DNA of 64,000 nt from Clostridioides difficile (GTDB lineage: Bacteria > Bacillota > Clostridia > Peptostreptococcales > Peptostreptococcaceae): the NCBI GenBank assembly GCA_024919175.1, contig CP103804.1, forward strand, positions 1,736,001 through 1,800,000, read 5' to 3'. The notes below the pieces were generated by a model. The model was not told the DNA's origin and did no database searches. It was given only the letters and a program-made list of their open reading frames with translations. Both the position numbers and the translations under genes were made by a program. Positions 25,782-35,238 of this stretch are shown here, one piece after another (the stretch's first letter is position 1; every line of letters starts with the position of its first letter).

Positions 25782-27689
25782 TTGAAAATTAGAAGATATT
25801 TAATTTTAGTAATTATAATTCTAATTACAACAAGTCAGAGTTTTATTTCTTATGGGCTAGAGAGTTTTGAAGAAAGTTATAAAAACATAGAACAATTAAA
25901 TAACTTTAATCGAAACATAGAAAACTCATCTAAAGAAATAACAATTTTTCACACTAATGACATACATGGAAGATATGCTGAAGGTGATGAGTATATACAA
26001 ATAGGTAATCTAGCTACATTAAAAAAGGAAACTCCAAATTCAATTTTAGTAGATGCAGGAGATTGCTTACATGGCTTACCAATAGTAAATATGAATAAAG
26101 GTGAAGACGCAATTGAATTAATTAAAAGTGTTGGATATGACTATATTACCCCAGGAAATCATGATTTTAATTATGGAAAGGATAGATTATTAGAGCTATC
26201 CCAAATTGCTAATTCAGGAGATAAAACTTTAAAATTTTTAGCATCAAATGTTTTTGAAGATGGTAAAAGAGTATTTGATAGCAATGATATAAAAGAAATA
26301 GATGGTATAAAGCTAGGATTTTTTGGACTTACAACCCAAGAAACAAAAAGTAAGACAGGTTCTAAGAATGTAGAAGGATTAGAGTTTAGAAATCCTATAG
26401 AAAGCGCAACAGAACAAGTAAACGAATTAAAAAGAAAAGGTGCTGATGTAATAATTGCGATATCACATATTGGAACTAATAGTTTAAGTAAGCCAAATAG
26501 TATAGATATAGCAAATAAAGTTAATGGTATTGATTTAATTATTGATGGTCATAGCCATACTAAGTTTGAAAATGGCAAACAAGTTGGTGACACACTTATT
26601 GTAAGTACAGGACAATATCTAGAACATATTGGCGAAGTAAAGTTGACATTAGATACTAATGATAGAGAACATATAAAAATAGAAAATAAATCAGCAAGAT
26701 TAATTGAGAAAGAAGAAGCACTAGAGTATGAGCTTGATTCTAGTATAAGTAAAAAGGTTGATGAAATAAAGAAAGAACAGGAAAAAATTTTAGATAAAGT
26801 GATAGGAGTAACAAAAAATACTCTAGATGGTTCATATGAAAATGTAAGGACAAAAGAAACAAATCTAGGAAATTTAATCAGTGATATCTTATTAGATAAA
26901 ACTAAAGCAGATATTTCGCTATTTAATGGTGGGAATATAAGAGATACAATTGAAAAGGGGGATATAACAAGAGGAAGTATTGCAGATGTATTCCCTTTTA
27001 GCAACACTATAGTTACTAAAGAACTTACAGGAAAACAAATTAAAAGTGTTTTAGAACATGGAGTAAAACTTTATCCAGAAAAAAATTCAGCGTTTTTACA
27101 AGTAGGTGGAATCTCATACTACTTTGACCCAAAGCAAAGAGAAGGAGAAAAAATAACTGGTATTATGAAAGATGGAAAATCATTAGATATGAATAAAAAG
27201 TATACAGTTGCAACTAATGATTATATAGCACTAGGTGGAGATGAATTCCCTTGTTTCTCAAAAGAACCAATGTTAAAAGATTTTGGAAGCTTAGAAAGTG
27301 CAGTAATTGATTATATAGAGTATAAAAAAGAAATATGTAAGAGTGTGGATGGAAGAGTTAGTATTAAAACCAAGGAAGAATTGATAATCAACAGTAATGA
27401 GAGTAACTTAGTATTAAATCATGTTGAAGATAATTTAAATGATAGTGAAGACAGTATAAATAATGATGATGCTAAAAACTCAAATGAGAATGAACATAAA
27501 AATTCAGATAAAATGAAAGTTAGAGAAAGTTCTAATATAAAGGCATCCAAAGCAGAATTTAAAGAGAAATCTCCTAAAACAGGCGATTTAGGTATTAAAG
27601 ATAGTATGTTTATATTTGTAGCTTCGAGTGTCTTAATTTACTTTTTTAATAATAATCAGATGAATTTAAAAAAGAAAAAATTGAAATGA
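25782..27689 (+). CDS. Sortase-anchored 5'-nucleotidase / metallophosphoesterase
   Basis: This 635-residue exported enzyme is of the UshA/CpdB class. A signal peptide (about 1-26) is followed by a calcineurin-like domain with IFHTNDIHGR, DAGDCLHG, PGNHDFNYG, ISHIGTNS and DGHSHT metal motifs. A C-terminal 5'-nucleotidase domain with NLGNLISDILLD, NGGNIRDTI, VFPFSNTIV and ALGGDEFPC comes next. The C-terminus is an Asn/Ser-rich spacer, then SPKTG, a hydrophobic segment and a KKKKLK tail, i.e. a class of sorting signal recognised by C. difficile sortase B. A homologous nucleotidase with this motif is a known SrtB substrate there. It would release phosphate and nucleosides at the wall. Start is TTG 25782 after GAGGAGG (25765-25771). 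Confidence 0.9.
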   Translation: MKIRRYLILVIIILITTSQSFISYGLESFEESYKNIEQLNNFNRNIENSSKEITIFHTNDIHGRYAEGDEYIQIGNLATLKKETPNSILVDAGDCLHGLPIVNMNKGEDAIELIKSVGYDYITPGNHDFNYGKDRLLELSQIANSGDKTLKFLASNVFEDGKRVFDSNDIKEIDGIKLGFFGLTTQETKSKTGSKNVEGLEFRNPIESATEQVNELKRKGADVIIAISHIGTNSLSKPNSIDIANKVNGIDLIIDGHSHTKFENGKQVGDTLIVSTGQYLEHIGEVKLTLDTNDREHIKIENKSARLIEKEEALEYELDSSISKKVDEIKKEQEKILDKVIGVTKNTLDGSYENVRTKETNLGNLISDILLDKTKADISLFNGGNIRDTIEKGDITRGSIADVFPFSNTIVTKELTGKQIKSVLEHGVKLYPEKNSAFLQVGGISYYFDPKQREGEKITGIMKDGKSLDMNKKYTVATNDYIALGGDEFPCFSKEPMLKDFGSLESAVIDYIEYKKEICKSVDGRVSIKTKEELIINSNESNLVLNHVEDNLNDSEDSINNDDAKNSNENEHKNSDKMKVRESSNIKASKAEFKEKSPKTGDLGIKDSMFIFVASSVLIYFFNNNQMNLKKKKLK

Positions 27690-28002
27690 AATAAATAATA
27701 AAATAAACTTAATCTCTAGTTTTTCATGTTAAATTTCAGTTTGCTAAATAGATATGTTGTATAGAAAAGTGGTCTATCCCTTAGGGATGGACTTTTTTTA
27801 TTTATGTATAGTAATATTCAATAAATAACGGTATTTTTGACTAAAAATAAATATATTACTAACTTATTGTTGGTATGTTTATTTTATTATTTAAGGGTGT
27901 AAAATCTTCTTATAATTAAAAATTATTTGTAAATTGTCAAATAAAATAGCCCAATTAGTATGATATAATTTAGCTAGTATACATAATAATGGAGGGAAAA
28001 AT
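27690..28002 (+). other. Intergenic region with terminator before second two-component system
   Basis: The nucleotidase gene ends in a terminator: GTCTATCCC (27772-27780) and GGGATGGAC (27784-27792) with a TTA loop and a seven-T run. After that an AT-rich stretch holds a TATAAT box at 27964-27969, likely the -10 of the response regulator gene; no good -35 is seen. No gene is visible. Confidence 0.7.
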
Positions 28003-28710
28003 ATGAATAATATATTACTTTTAGAAGATGATAAATCTTTAAATAGAGGAATTAGTTTTAAATTAAAAAAAGAAGGATACAATGTTTTTAATACATTTAG
28101 TATAGAAGAGGCAAGAGATATTTTTTTTAAGGAGGATATAAATTTAATTATTTCTGATATAGGTCTTCCAGATGGAAGTGGGTTTGATTTTTGTGAGGAG
28201 ATTAGAAATAAAAGTGATGTTTACATAATAATGCTTACAGCACTTGATGAAGAAGTGGATATTGTTACAGGTTATGATTTAGGTGCAGATGATTATATTA
28301 CAAAGCCATTTAGTTTGATGGTATTAATCTCAAAAGTAAATGCCTTTATGAAAAGAGTAAATACAGTAAAAAATTATACTTTATTAGTTTGTGATGATTT
28401 ATTTTTTTATTATATAGAAAATAAATTGATTATAAAAAATGATGACAAAGAAGAAGAAATAATTTTAAGTAAAACAGAGACTAAACTCTTAAGATATTTG
28501 ATGGAAAATTCAATGCAAGCTTTGACTAAAGAACAACTCTTAGAATCTTTATGGGATAGTAGTGGCAACTTTGTAGATGATAATACAGTTGCAGTAAATA
28601 TAAGAAGACTTAGACAAAAAGTAGAAAAGAATCCTTCTGAACCCAAGTATATAAAAACAGTAAGAGGAGTTGGATATATATGGGGTGAAAGGAGTATAAA
28701 AAAATGTTAA
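28003..28710 (+). CDS. OmpR-family response regulator of ABC-linked system
   Basis: This is a 235-residue response regulator. The receiver has E8, D9 and D10, phosphoacceptor Asp52 in SDIGLPDG and the conserved Lys in DDYITKPF near residue 101. A C-terminal winged helix ends IRRLRQKVEKNPSEPKYIKT and RGVGYIWG. The ribosome-binding site GGAGGG precedes the ATG. Its last codons overlap the kinase start (ATGTTAA), so the two are translationally coupled. The next genes are an ABC ATPase and an FtsX-type permease. This four-gene layout in Firmicutes usually senses and removes membrane-active peptides or drugs. Confidence 0.93.
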   Translation: MNNILLLEDDKSLNRGISFKLKKEGYNVFNTFSIEEARDIFFKEDINLIISDIGLPDGSGFDFCEEIRNKSDVYIIMLTALDEEVDIVTGYDLGADDYITKPFSLMVLISKVNAFMKRVNTVKNYTLLVCDDLFFYYIENKLIIKNDDKEEEIILSKTETKLLRYLMENSMQALTKEQLLESLWDSSGNFVDDNTVAVNIRRLRQKVEKNPSEPKYIKTVRGVGYIWGERSIKKC

Positions 28711-30014
28711 AAGATATAAATGTCAAAGATAATTTGAGTATTAAAGAAGATTATATAATGAAAAAGGCTGTTATATATTCTGCTTTATCTATGCTTGTAG
28801 TAACACTTGTATTCATATTTTTTGAATACAATAGGCTATATGATTTATATGAACATCAAATAAAAAATACTCAAAGTATTGCAGGAATGTTGATTGAAAA
28901 ATATCCAGATGATGAGGTGGATATAGTAAAGTCTATTTATGATTTTGACTATAGCAAGGCAGAAGTTGGAGAAAAAGCACTTGAAAAATTTGGATATGGG
29001 CTAGAAAATAAAATGTCAAATGATAAAAACTTTGGCATATATCTAAAATCTTTTTTTAAAGAATCAATTTTTGTTTTTTTAATAATGTTTATAGCTGTTA
29101 CAGGAATAATATATTATTTTATAAGATACATAAACAAAAGATTAAGCAAGATTTATTTTATAGTGGAGCAAATGTCACAAGAAAATTATTTAAAAGAAGG
29201 TACCAAGTTAGATAGTTCTGGATATTTGGTAGAATATAATGAGTATTTTAAAGAGGGTACATTTAGTAAGATTAACAACTGTCTGTATGAGTTAAATAGG
29301 AGCTTAAAGATAAAGTTTATTAAATTAGAAAAAGAAAAGGAAAGTGTGAAATCACTGGTAACAGATATTTCCCACCAATTAAAAACGCCTTTAGCATCAT
29401 TAAAATTATACAATACATTACTTATAGAAGAAGATTTAGACGAAGATGAAGCACAGGAATTTTTATTAACTAATAAAAATTCTATAAATAAATTGGAAAA
29501 TTTAATAAATTCTTTAGTTAACATATCAAGGCTAGAAATTAGTATGATAAGCATAAAAAAAGAAGATAATGACATAAAAAGTACTATTTTAAATGCTGTA
29601 AAAAGTATAACTCCTAAAGCAAGAAGTAAAAATATAATATTAAAATTAAATGAATTTAATAGTAGAATTATACCTCATGATAAAAAATGGACTGAGGAAA
29701 GTATTTTTAATGTACTAGACAATGCTGTTAAGTATACAGAAAGGAATGGAGAAGTAAATATATCTGTAGAAGAGACTGTAAACTATTTTAAAATCATAAT
29801 AGAGGATAATGGTAGAGGGATTGCAAAAAATGAATTTAATAATATATTTAAACGCTTTTATAGAGGAGCAGATGAAGAAATTGAATCTATAGAAGGTAGT
29901 GGTGTAGGATTGTATTTAAGTAGAAAAATTTTGGAAGAACAAGGTGGTAATATTATGGTATCTTCTAACCTAGGAAAAGGAAGTAAGTTTTCTTTATTTC
30001 TTACAACTATGTAA
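28704..30014 (+). CDS. Sensor histidine kinase of ABC-linked system
   Basis: This is a 436-residue kinase with two membrane helices (about 23-43 and 115-138) enclosing a ~70-residue extracellular loop. A HAMP-like linker leads to HisKA with His224 in DISHQLKTPLASL. The ATPase domain has an N box (SIFNVLDNAVKYTE), a G1 box (IEDNGRGIAKNEF) and a G2 box (EGSGVGLYLSRKI), so all catalytic boxes are intact. It overlaps the regulator gene by 7 bases. The small extracellular loop contrasts with the very large sensor of the kinase at 4237-6579. A 115-base gap leads to the ABC genes. Confidence 0.92.
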   Translation: MLKDINVKDNLSIKEDYIMKKAVIYSALSMLVVTLVFIFFEYNRLYDLYEHQIKNTQSIAGMLIEKYPDDEVDIVKSIYDFDYSKAEVGEKALEKFGYGLENKMSNDKNFGIYLKSFFKESIFVFLIMFIAVTGIIYYFIRYINKRLSKIYFIVEQMSQENYLKEGTKLDSSGYLVEYNEYFKEGTFSKINNCLYELNRSLKIKFIKLEKEKESVKSLVTDISHQLKTPLASLKLYNTLLIEEDLDEDEAQEFLLTNKNSINKLENLINSLVNISRLEISMISIKKEDNDIKSTILNAVKSITPKARSKNIILKLNEFNSRIIPHDKKWTEESIFNVLDNAVKYTERNGEVNISVEETVNYFKIIIEDNGRGIAKNEFNNIFKRFYRGADEEIESIEGSGVGLYLSRKILEEQGGNIMVSSNLGKGSKFSLFLTTM

Positions 30015-30129
30015 TGTTTACTGAAAGGAGAATGTAATCCTCTACATATATTATATAAGTATAAACAGCTCCAGAAATTAAAAGTAAATGATTAAGGAGC
30101 AACATAACTTAGAGTGAGGGGATAATTTT

Positions 30130-30813
30130 ATGAAAATATTATATACTGAAAGTTTATCAAAACATTACGGAAAAGGAGAAAGCCTAGTAAAAGCTTTAGA
30201 TGATGTAAATTTAGAAATAAATGAAGGTGAATTTGTAGCTATAATAGGTAAATCTGGTTCTGGAAAAAGTACATTATTACATATGATAGGTGGCCTTGAT
30301 ATACCTACATCTGGCAAGGTATACATTGATAATAAAAACATATTTACATTGAAAGAAGAAGAACTTGCCGTATTTAGAAGAAGAAAAATAGGTTTTATAT
30401 TTCAAAGTTACAACCTAATTCCATCTCTTAATGTATGGGAAAATGTAGTACTACCAATTGGTCTAGATGGTAGAGCTGTGGATGAACAATTTATAAAAGA
30501 CCTTTTAAAATCTTTAGGTCTTGAAAATAAACATGATGTTTTACCAAATACATTATCAGGAGGTCAACAACAAAGAGTAGCAATAGCAAGAGCTTTGGCA
30601 ACAAGACCAGCTATAATACTTGCTGATGAGCCAACTGGAAACTTAGATTCTAAAACATCAGATGAAGTTATGAGTATACTAAAATCTATGTCTAAGAAAT
30701 ATAGTCAAACTTTGGTTATGATAACTCATGATGATAGTATAGCTCAAATGGCTGATAGAGTGATATTTATAGAGGATGGTAAGATATCAAAGGTTGGTGA
30801 CAAAAATGATTAA
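30130..30813 (+). CDS. ABC transporter ATPase (MacB/LolD class)
   Basis: This is a 227-residue ATPase. Walker A is GKSGSGKSTLLHM near residue 40, the signature LSGGQQQRVAIARAL near residue 142 and Walker B IILADEPTGNLDS near residue 162, with the switch His in MITHDD. The pattern NLIPSLNVWENVVLP is typical of the MacB/LolD/BceA group that drives FtsX-type permeases. The last 8 bases overlap the permease start (ATGATTAA), so the two are coupled. A long leader lies before it (30015-30129), with GTGAGGGG near the start. Confidence 0.95.
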   Translation: MKILYTESLSKHYGKGESLVKALDDVNLEINEGEFVAIIGKSGSGKSTLLHMIGGLDIPTSGKVYIDNKNIFTLKEEELAVFRRRKIGFIFQSYNLIPSLNVWENVVLPIGLDGRAVDEQFIKDLLKSLGLENKHDVLPNTLSGGQQQRVAIARALATRPAIILADEPTGNLDSKTSDEVMSILKSMSKKYSQTLVMITHDDSIAQMADRVIFIEDGKISKVGDKND

Positions 30814-33190
30814 TACTACTAAAATAGCAAAAAGTAATGTAAAACAAAATAAATCAAAAAGTATATTAATAATAATCACTATAATACTTTCAACATTGAT
30901 GCTTTCATCTATAGGTATTTATATTGTGGATACAAGAGAATATCAAAAGGAAAATACAATAAAGTATTCAGGCAATTATCAAGGAGTATTGGCAAATGTA
31001 AATGAAAAACAAGCTGAGATATTAAGTAATCATGCAGATATTGAACTAGCTGGAAAAATGAATGGAGTAGGCTTTGACAAATTAGAAGATGATACAACTA
31101 TTTCATTATCATATATGAATGAAGATGCTTTAAAGTTAAATAATTTTGAATTTATAAAAGGAAAATTACCAACAAAAGAAAATGAAATAGTACTAGATAG
31201 TGGAGCTTTAAAAGCATTAGGTTATGGTCAAAAACTAGGTGAAAAAATAAAAGTGCCTTATGATGATTATAAAAACGATAAAAGAATGGAAAAAGAATTT
31301 ATAATAACTGGAATATTAGAAACTAGTGAAATGTCTGAAGCGGGAAAGTATTATTCTGCCATTATATCAGAAAACTATATGAAGAATACTAGAGATATGT
31401 CACAAGAAGATTTTAATATATATGTTAGATTAAAAGATAAGAGTGATTTATCTATAGAACAGGCAAAAGAAAAATTAAATAAGATTGCAAATGATATAGG
31501 ATTAGATACTAATAATGTACTTGTAAATGAAAATTATATAAATGCTTTAAAACCAGACAGTGAAACAATGGTAGGTGGAGTTCTTATAGGATTAGTAATT
31601 GTATTGTCTAGTATTTTGGTAATATACAATATATTCTACATCTCAATAGTTACTAAAGTGCAAGAATTTGGAAAACTTAGAGCAATTGGTGCAACTAAAA
31701 AACAAGTAAAAGCAATAGTGTTTAAGGAAGGTTTTATATTAGCAGGAATAGCAATACCAGTAGGAACAATTTTAGGTTATGCACTTGCAAATATTATAAT
31801 AAAATCATTTATGGATGTGAATGTAAAATCATCACAATTACCAGTGTTATTATTGGTTGTGGTAATAAGTTTTATATCTGTTGTTTTATCACTTTTGAAA
31901 CCAATGAAAGTAGCCTCAAAAGTATCTATAGTTGATGCAGTAAGATATACTGGAAATGAAATAAGTGGTAAAAATAATAGAAAAGGACATAAAAATATAA
32001 ATTTAAAGAACTTATCAAAAGCAAATTTAGAAAGAAATAAAAAGCGTACTTATATGACATTGACATCTCTTATGTTAAGCGGAACTATATTTATAACAGT
32101 ATCAACTGCTTTAGAAAGTTTTAATGCTGAGAAGATGGCTAGAGAGCATTTTCCTTATGATATAGAAGTTAGATTTACTGGATATGAAATGGATAGTGAC
32201 AAGAATCCTGAAAATAATTTGAATATTCTACAAATGAATAATCCATTAGGTAAAGATTTTTTAAATCAAATAAAGAATATAGAAGGAGTCAAAAAAACTG
32301 AATCAGGAAACTCTGTAAAAATTGGGATGGAAGATTATAATGTTGAATTTGAACATGACCTTTTACAGAGTATAAACGAAAATGATGTGAAGTCATTAAA
32401 TAAAAATCTAATAGATGGAAAAATAGATTTTGAAAAGTTACAAACAGGAGATGAAATAGTTATTACTCACTTTGATACAGCAAAAGAAATGGGTGTAAAG
32501 GCTGGAGATAAAATAAAATTAACTCTATATGATGGAGATAAAGAGATAAAAAAAGAATTTAAAGTTCAAGCAATAGCTATGGGAATTCCAAGTTTTGGCA
32601 TAGGAAAAGATTTCATAGATAGAACTTTGAAATATGATACAACAAGTACCATAGGAATATATACTGAAGAAGGGAAATATCAAGAAGTTAAAGATACTAT
32701 AAAGAAGATTGCTAAATCTAATGGATATTTAGAAGCGGATTTTATAGATAGTAGAATAGAATCAAATAAGATGATGATTTCATTTATAAAAATAATGGGA
32801 TACACTTTAACTGGTATAATAGGGGTTATTGGATTTATGAATCTTGTAAATACAATGATAACTAGTATAGTTACTAGAAAAAAAGAACTTGGTATGCTTC
32901 AAGCAATTGGACTTACTAATAAACAATTAGTAAAAATGCTTAATTCAGAAGCTATATATTACACTTCTAGAATGATGATAGGAAGTATTTTACTTGGAGG
33001 TATATTAGGGTACCTTGCAGTTGTATTTTTAAGAAAAACTGGATTATCATATGCAACATACGCGTTACCAATAGTACCAATTTTATTTATGGCTGTGTTT
33101 ATCCTCATAGCCCAATTTATAACAACTTACTTAATAGGAAGAAGTTTTAATAAAGAATCTCTTATTGATAGAGTAAGATATAGTGAATAA
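30806..33190 (+). CDS. FtsX-family ABC permease
   Basis: This is a 794-residue permease with the duplicated FtsX layout: an N-terminal membrane helix, an extracellular domain (about 45-250), three helices with VQEFGKLRAIGATKKQVKAI, then a second half with an extracellular loop and three terminal helices including TRKKELGMLQAIGLTNKQLV. Such permeases act as mechanotransmitters or peptide/drug exporters (MacB-like). Its position after a kinase-regulator pair suggests self-protection against a cell-envelope antibiotic or host peptide; this is inference. I choose ATG 30806, the coupled start, over a longer in-frame start within the ATPase gene. A terminator follows at 33273-33318. Confidence 0.93.
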   Translation: MINTTKIAKSNVKQNKSKSILIIITIILSTLMLSSIGIYIVDTREYQKENTIKYSGNYQGVLANVNEKQAEILSNHADIELAGKMNGVGFDKLEDDTTISLSYMNEDALKLNNFEFIKGKLPTKENEIVLDSGALKALGYGQKLGEKIKVPYDDYKNDKRMEKEFIITGILETSEMSEAGKYYSAIISENYMKNTRDMSQEDFNIYVRLKDKSDLSIEQAKEKLNKIANDIGLDTNNVLVNENYINALKPDSETMVGGVLIGLVIVLSSILVIYNIFYISIVTKVQEFGKLRAIGATKKQVKAIVFKEGFILAGIAIPVGTILGYALANIIIKSFMDVNVKSSQLPVLLLVVVISFISVVLSLLKPMKVASKVSIVDAVRYTGNEISGKNNRKGHKNINLKNLSKANLERNKKRTYMTLTSLMLSGTIFITVSTALESFNAEKMAREHFPYDIEVRFTGYEMDSDKNPENNLNILQMNNPLGKDFLNQIKNIEGVKKTESGNSVKIGMEDYNVEFEHDLLQSINENDVKSLNKNLIDGKIDFEKLQTGDEIVITHFDTAKEMGVKAGDKIKLTLYDGDKEIKKEFKVQAIAMGIPSFGIGKDFIDRTLKYDTTSTIGIYTEEGKYQEVKDTIKKIAKSNGYLEADFIDSRIESNKMMISFIKIMGYTLTGIIGVIGFMNLVNTMITSIVTRKKELGMLQAIGLTNKQLVKMLNSEAIYYTSRMMIGSILLGGILGYLAVVFLRKTGLSYATYALPIVPILFMAVFILIAQFITTYLIGRSFNKESLIDRVRYSE

Positions 33191-33272
33191 AAATATATAG
33201 AAAGCTATATTTAATTTTTAAATAAGACTAGAGAAGATATAAAAATAGAATTAAATAGGTTAATAATATACA

Positions 33273-33318
33273 AATACAGGGCAAGTAGCTTAAATGTTCA
33301 TATGTCCTGTATTTTGTT
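33273..33318 (+). terminator. Terminator after ABC permease
   Basis: AATACAGG (33273-33280) and CCTGTATT (33306-33313) pair around a 25-base insert that can fold in part, followed by TTTG. Confidence 0.6.
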
Positions 33319-33355
33319 GTGTTTATTGTTCAGCAGATTGTCATTAGAAATGTAT

Positions 33356-33413
33356 TGGTACAATTCTAAAAAAACTTAAAATTGTACCATAAAAAATGAA
33401 AATTTTGTATAAT
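33356..33413 (+). promoter_or_regulatory. Promoter with 9-bp inverted repeat upstream of aminotransferase
   Basis: TGGTACAAT (33356-33364) and ATTGTACCA (33381-33389) are perfect arms separated by 16 bp (34 bp in all). A TATAAT -10 box is at 33408-33413, so the right arm lies over the -35 position. A dimeric regulator binding both arms would control the aminotransferase and ECF genes. The -35 itself is poor, fitting an activated or repressed promoter. Confidence 0.6.
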
Positions 33414-33446
33414 AATCGTATAGAAAATAAAAAGGAGCTGATATAT

Positions 33447-34589
33447 ATGAACAATAAAATTAATTATGCACCAGGGCCAACAGAAACCAGAGAAAATGTA
33501 AGGCTAATAAGAGCAGAGAAAACAACTAACCCAGATATAGATGTTGATTTTGTTGAGTTTTATAAGAATACATGTGAAAAGTTTGGAAATATAGTTGGTA
33601 CAAAAAACGATGTTTACATATTAAGTGGTGAAGGAATATTAGGTCTTGAGGCAGCTTGTGCATCACTGACAGAGAAAGGTGATAGAGTTCTTGTAATTGA
33701 CAATGGTATATATGGAGAAGGATTTAAAGACTTTGTAAAAATGTATAGTGGAGAGTATGTACTTTTTTCAAGTGAATATACAAAAGGTATAGATGCTGAT
33801 GAGCTAAGAAAGTTTTTAGAAAAGGATAATAACTTTAAATATGCAACAGTGGTTCATTGTGATACTCCAACAGGTGTATTAAATGATGTAAGTAAGATAT
33901 GTCCACTACTTAAGGAATATGGAATATTAACTGTAGTTGATTCTGTAGCAGGTATGGTAGGAGAAAGGCTAAATGTAGATGAATCTAAAATAGATGTAAT
34001 ACTAGGGGGGTCACAAAAGGCTATTTCTGCACCAGCAGGTCTTACTATAGTTGGTATAAGTCAAGATGCAAAGAATTGTATCAAAAATAGAAAAACAGAC
34101 ATAGTAGGTTTTTATTGTAACTTAAGTATATGGGAAGGTTATTATGAAAAAAAATATTTCCCTTATACAATGCCAATAAGTGACATAATGGGTCTTGATA
34201 AAGCATTAGATAATGTACTAGAAGAAGGTGTCGAAAAAGTATTAAGTAGACATGATAGAATAGCTTCTAGTGTAAGACAAGCTGTTAAGGAATATGGTTT
34301 AGAATTATTTTTAGAAGGCGGATATTCTAATACAGTGACAGCAATAAAGATACCTGAAAGTATAGGTGCATTAAAACTTACTGATTATATGCTTAAAAAT
34401 TACAATACACTTGTTGCAACATCATTAAATCAATATATGAATACTATTTTGAGAATCGGTCATATGGGGGAAAATGCTAATTTCGATAAAATAGTTCACA
34501 TATTAAATGTATTAGACAAAAGTTTAAAAGCATTAGAATTTAATGCAAATGGAAGTTTAATAGATTTATTTAATAAATATTATTTTTAG
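33447..34589 (+). CDS. Class V PLP-dependent aminotransferase
   Basis: This 380-residue fold-type I enzyme resembles the serine-pyruvate/alanine-glyoxylate (PucG-like) group. It begins NYAPGPTETRENVR, has LSGEGILGLEAACASL for PLP phosphate binding, VDSVAGMVGE with the ring-stacking Asp, and Lys191 in GGSQKAISAPAG as the Schiff-base lysine. The ATG at 33447 follows AAGGAG (33432-33437); an upstream in-frame ATG at 33396 lacks a site and overlaps the promoter. It is followed 25 bases later by an ECF S component, so the substrate or product is likely a vitamin-like molecule or its precursor, which is inference. Confidence 0.88.
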   Translation: MNNKINYAPGPTETRENVRLIRAEKTTNPDIDVDFVEFYKNTCEKFGNIVGTKNDVYILSGEGILGLEAACASLTEKGDRVLVIDNGIYGEGFKDFVKMYSGEYVLFSSEYTKGIDADELRKFLEKDNNFKYATVVHCDTPTGVLNDVSKICPLLKEYGILTVVDSVAGMVGERLNVDESKIDVILGGSQKAISAPAGLTIVGISQDAKNCIKNRKTDIVGFYCNLSIWEGYYEKKYFPYTMPISDIMGLDKALDNVLEEGVEKVLSRHDRIASSVRQAVKEYGLELFLEGGYSNTVTAIKIPESIGALKLTDYMLKNYNTLVATSLNQYMNTILRIGHMGENANFDKIVHILNVLDKSLKALEFNANGSLIDLFNKYYF

Positions 34590-34614
34590 TCACAATATAA
34601 AAGGGGGATGTGGT

Positions 34615-35139
34615 ATGGAAGCTACAGCTAAACAGAAATTTACAACAAAAGATTTGGTGGAAACATCACTATTAATAGCATTAGTATTTGTTGCAACTAA
34701 GTTTATAAATATAAGATTGCCAATATCTATAAATGGAGGTCTTGTACACTTAGGAACAGCAATGTTATTTATATCAGCAATAGTATTTGGAAGTAAAAAA
34801 GGTGCGTTATCAGGAGCTATTGGGATGGCTCTTTTTGATTTGATATCTGGGTGGACTCTATGGGCTCCATTTACATTTATAGTTAGAGGTATTATGGGGT
34901 ATTTACTTGGAAAGATTGTATGGGCAAATGGTAAGAATGGAGAAAGTTTTTTTATCAATTTAATGGGAGTAGTAGTTTCGTCAATTTGGATGTTGTCTGG
35001 ATATTATGTAACAGAGGTTATACTTTATGGTAATTTTATAACTCCACTTACTTCAATACCAGGCAATTTAATGCAGGTGTTAATAGGTCTTATAATAGCA
35101 CTTCCTATTTCTAAAGCATTAAAAAAATGTATAAGATAG
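34615..35139 (+). CDS. ECF transporter S component
   Basis: This is a 174-residue membrane protein with six predicted helices, the substrate-specificity subunit of an energy-coupling-factor importer (PF07155-like). Helix 1 contains TSLLIALVFVATKF with the AxxxA-type interface motif, followed by IRLPI and a GLVHLGTAMLF loop. The remaining units (EcfA, EcfA', EcfT) are not in the window and are shared genome-wide. It follows a class V aminotransferase within 25 bases and has its own site, AAGGGGGATG. The substrate is not decided by sequence; pyridoxine, riboflavin or thiamine-precursor S components share this fold. AraC-type regulator gene follows after 99 bases. Confidence 0.88.
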   Translation: MEATAKQKFTTKDLVETSLLIALVFVATKFINIRLPISINGGLVHLGTAMLFISAIVFGSKKGALSGAIGMALFDLISGWTLWAPFTFIVRGIMGYLLGKIVWANGKNGESFFINLMGVVVSSIWMLSGYYVTEVILYGNFITPLTSIPGNLMQVLIGLIIALPISKALKKCIR

Positions 35140-35238
35140 ATATAGAATAGATTAAGTTTTTGATGGGATAAATTATATTGTATAATATTAAGATAGAGTA
35201 TATAATGATAAAAAAATTTAAAATAGAGGTTAATTACG

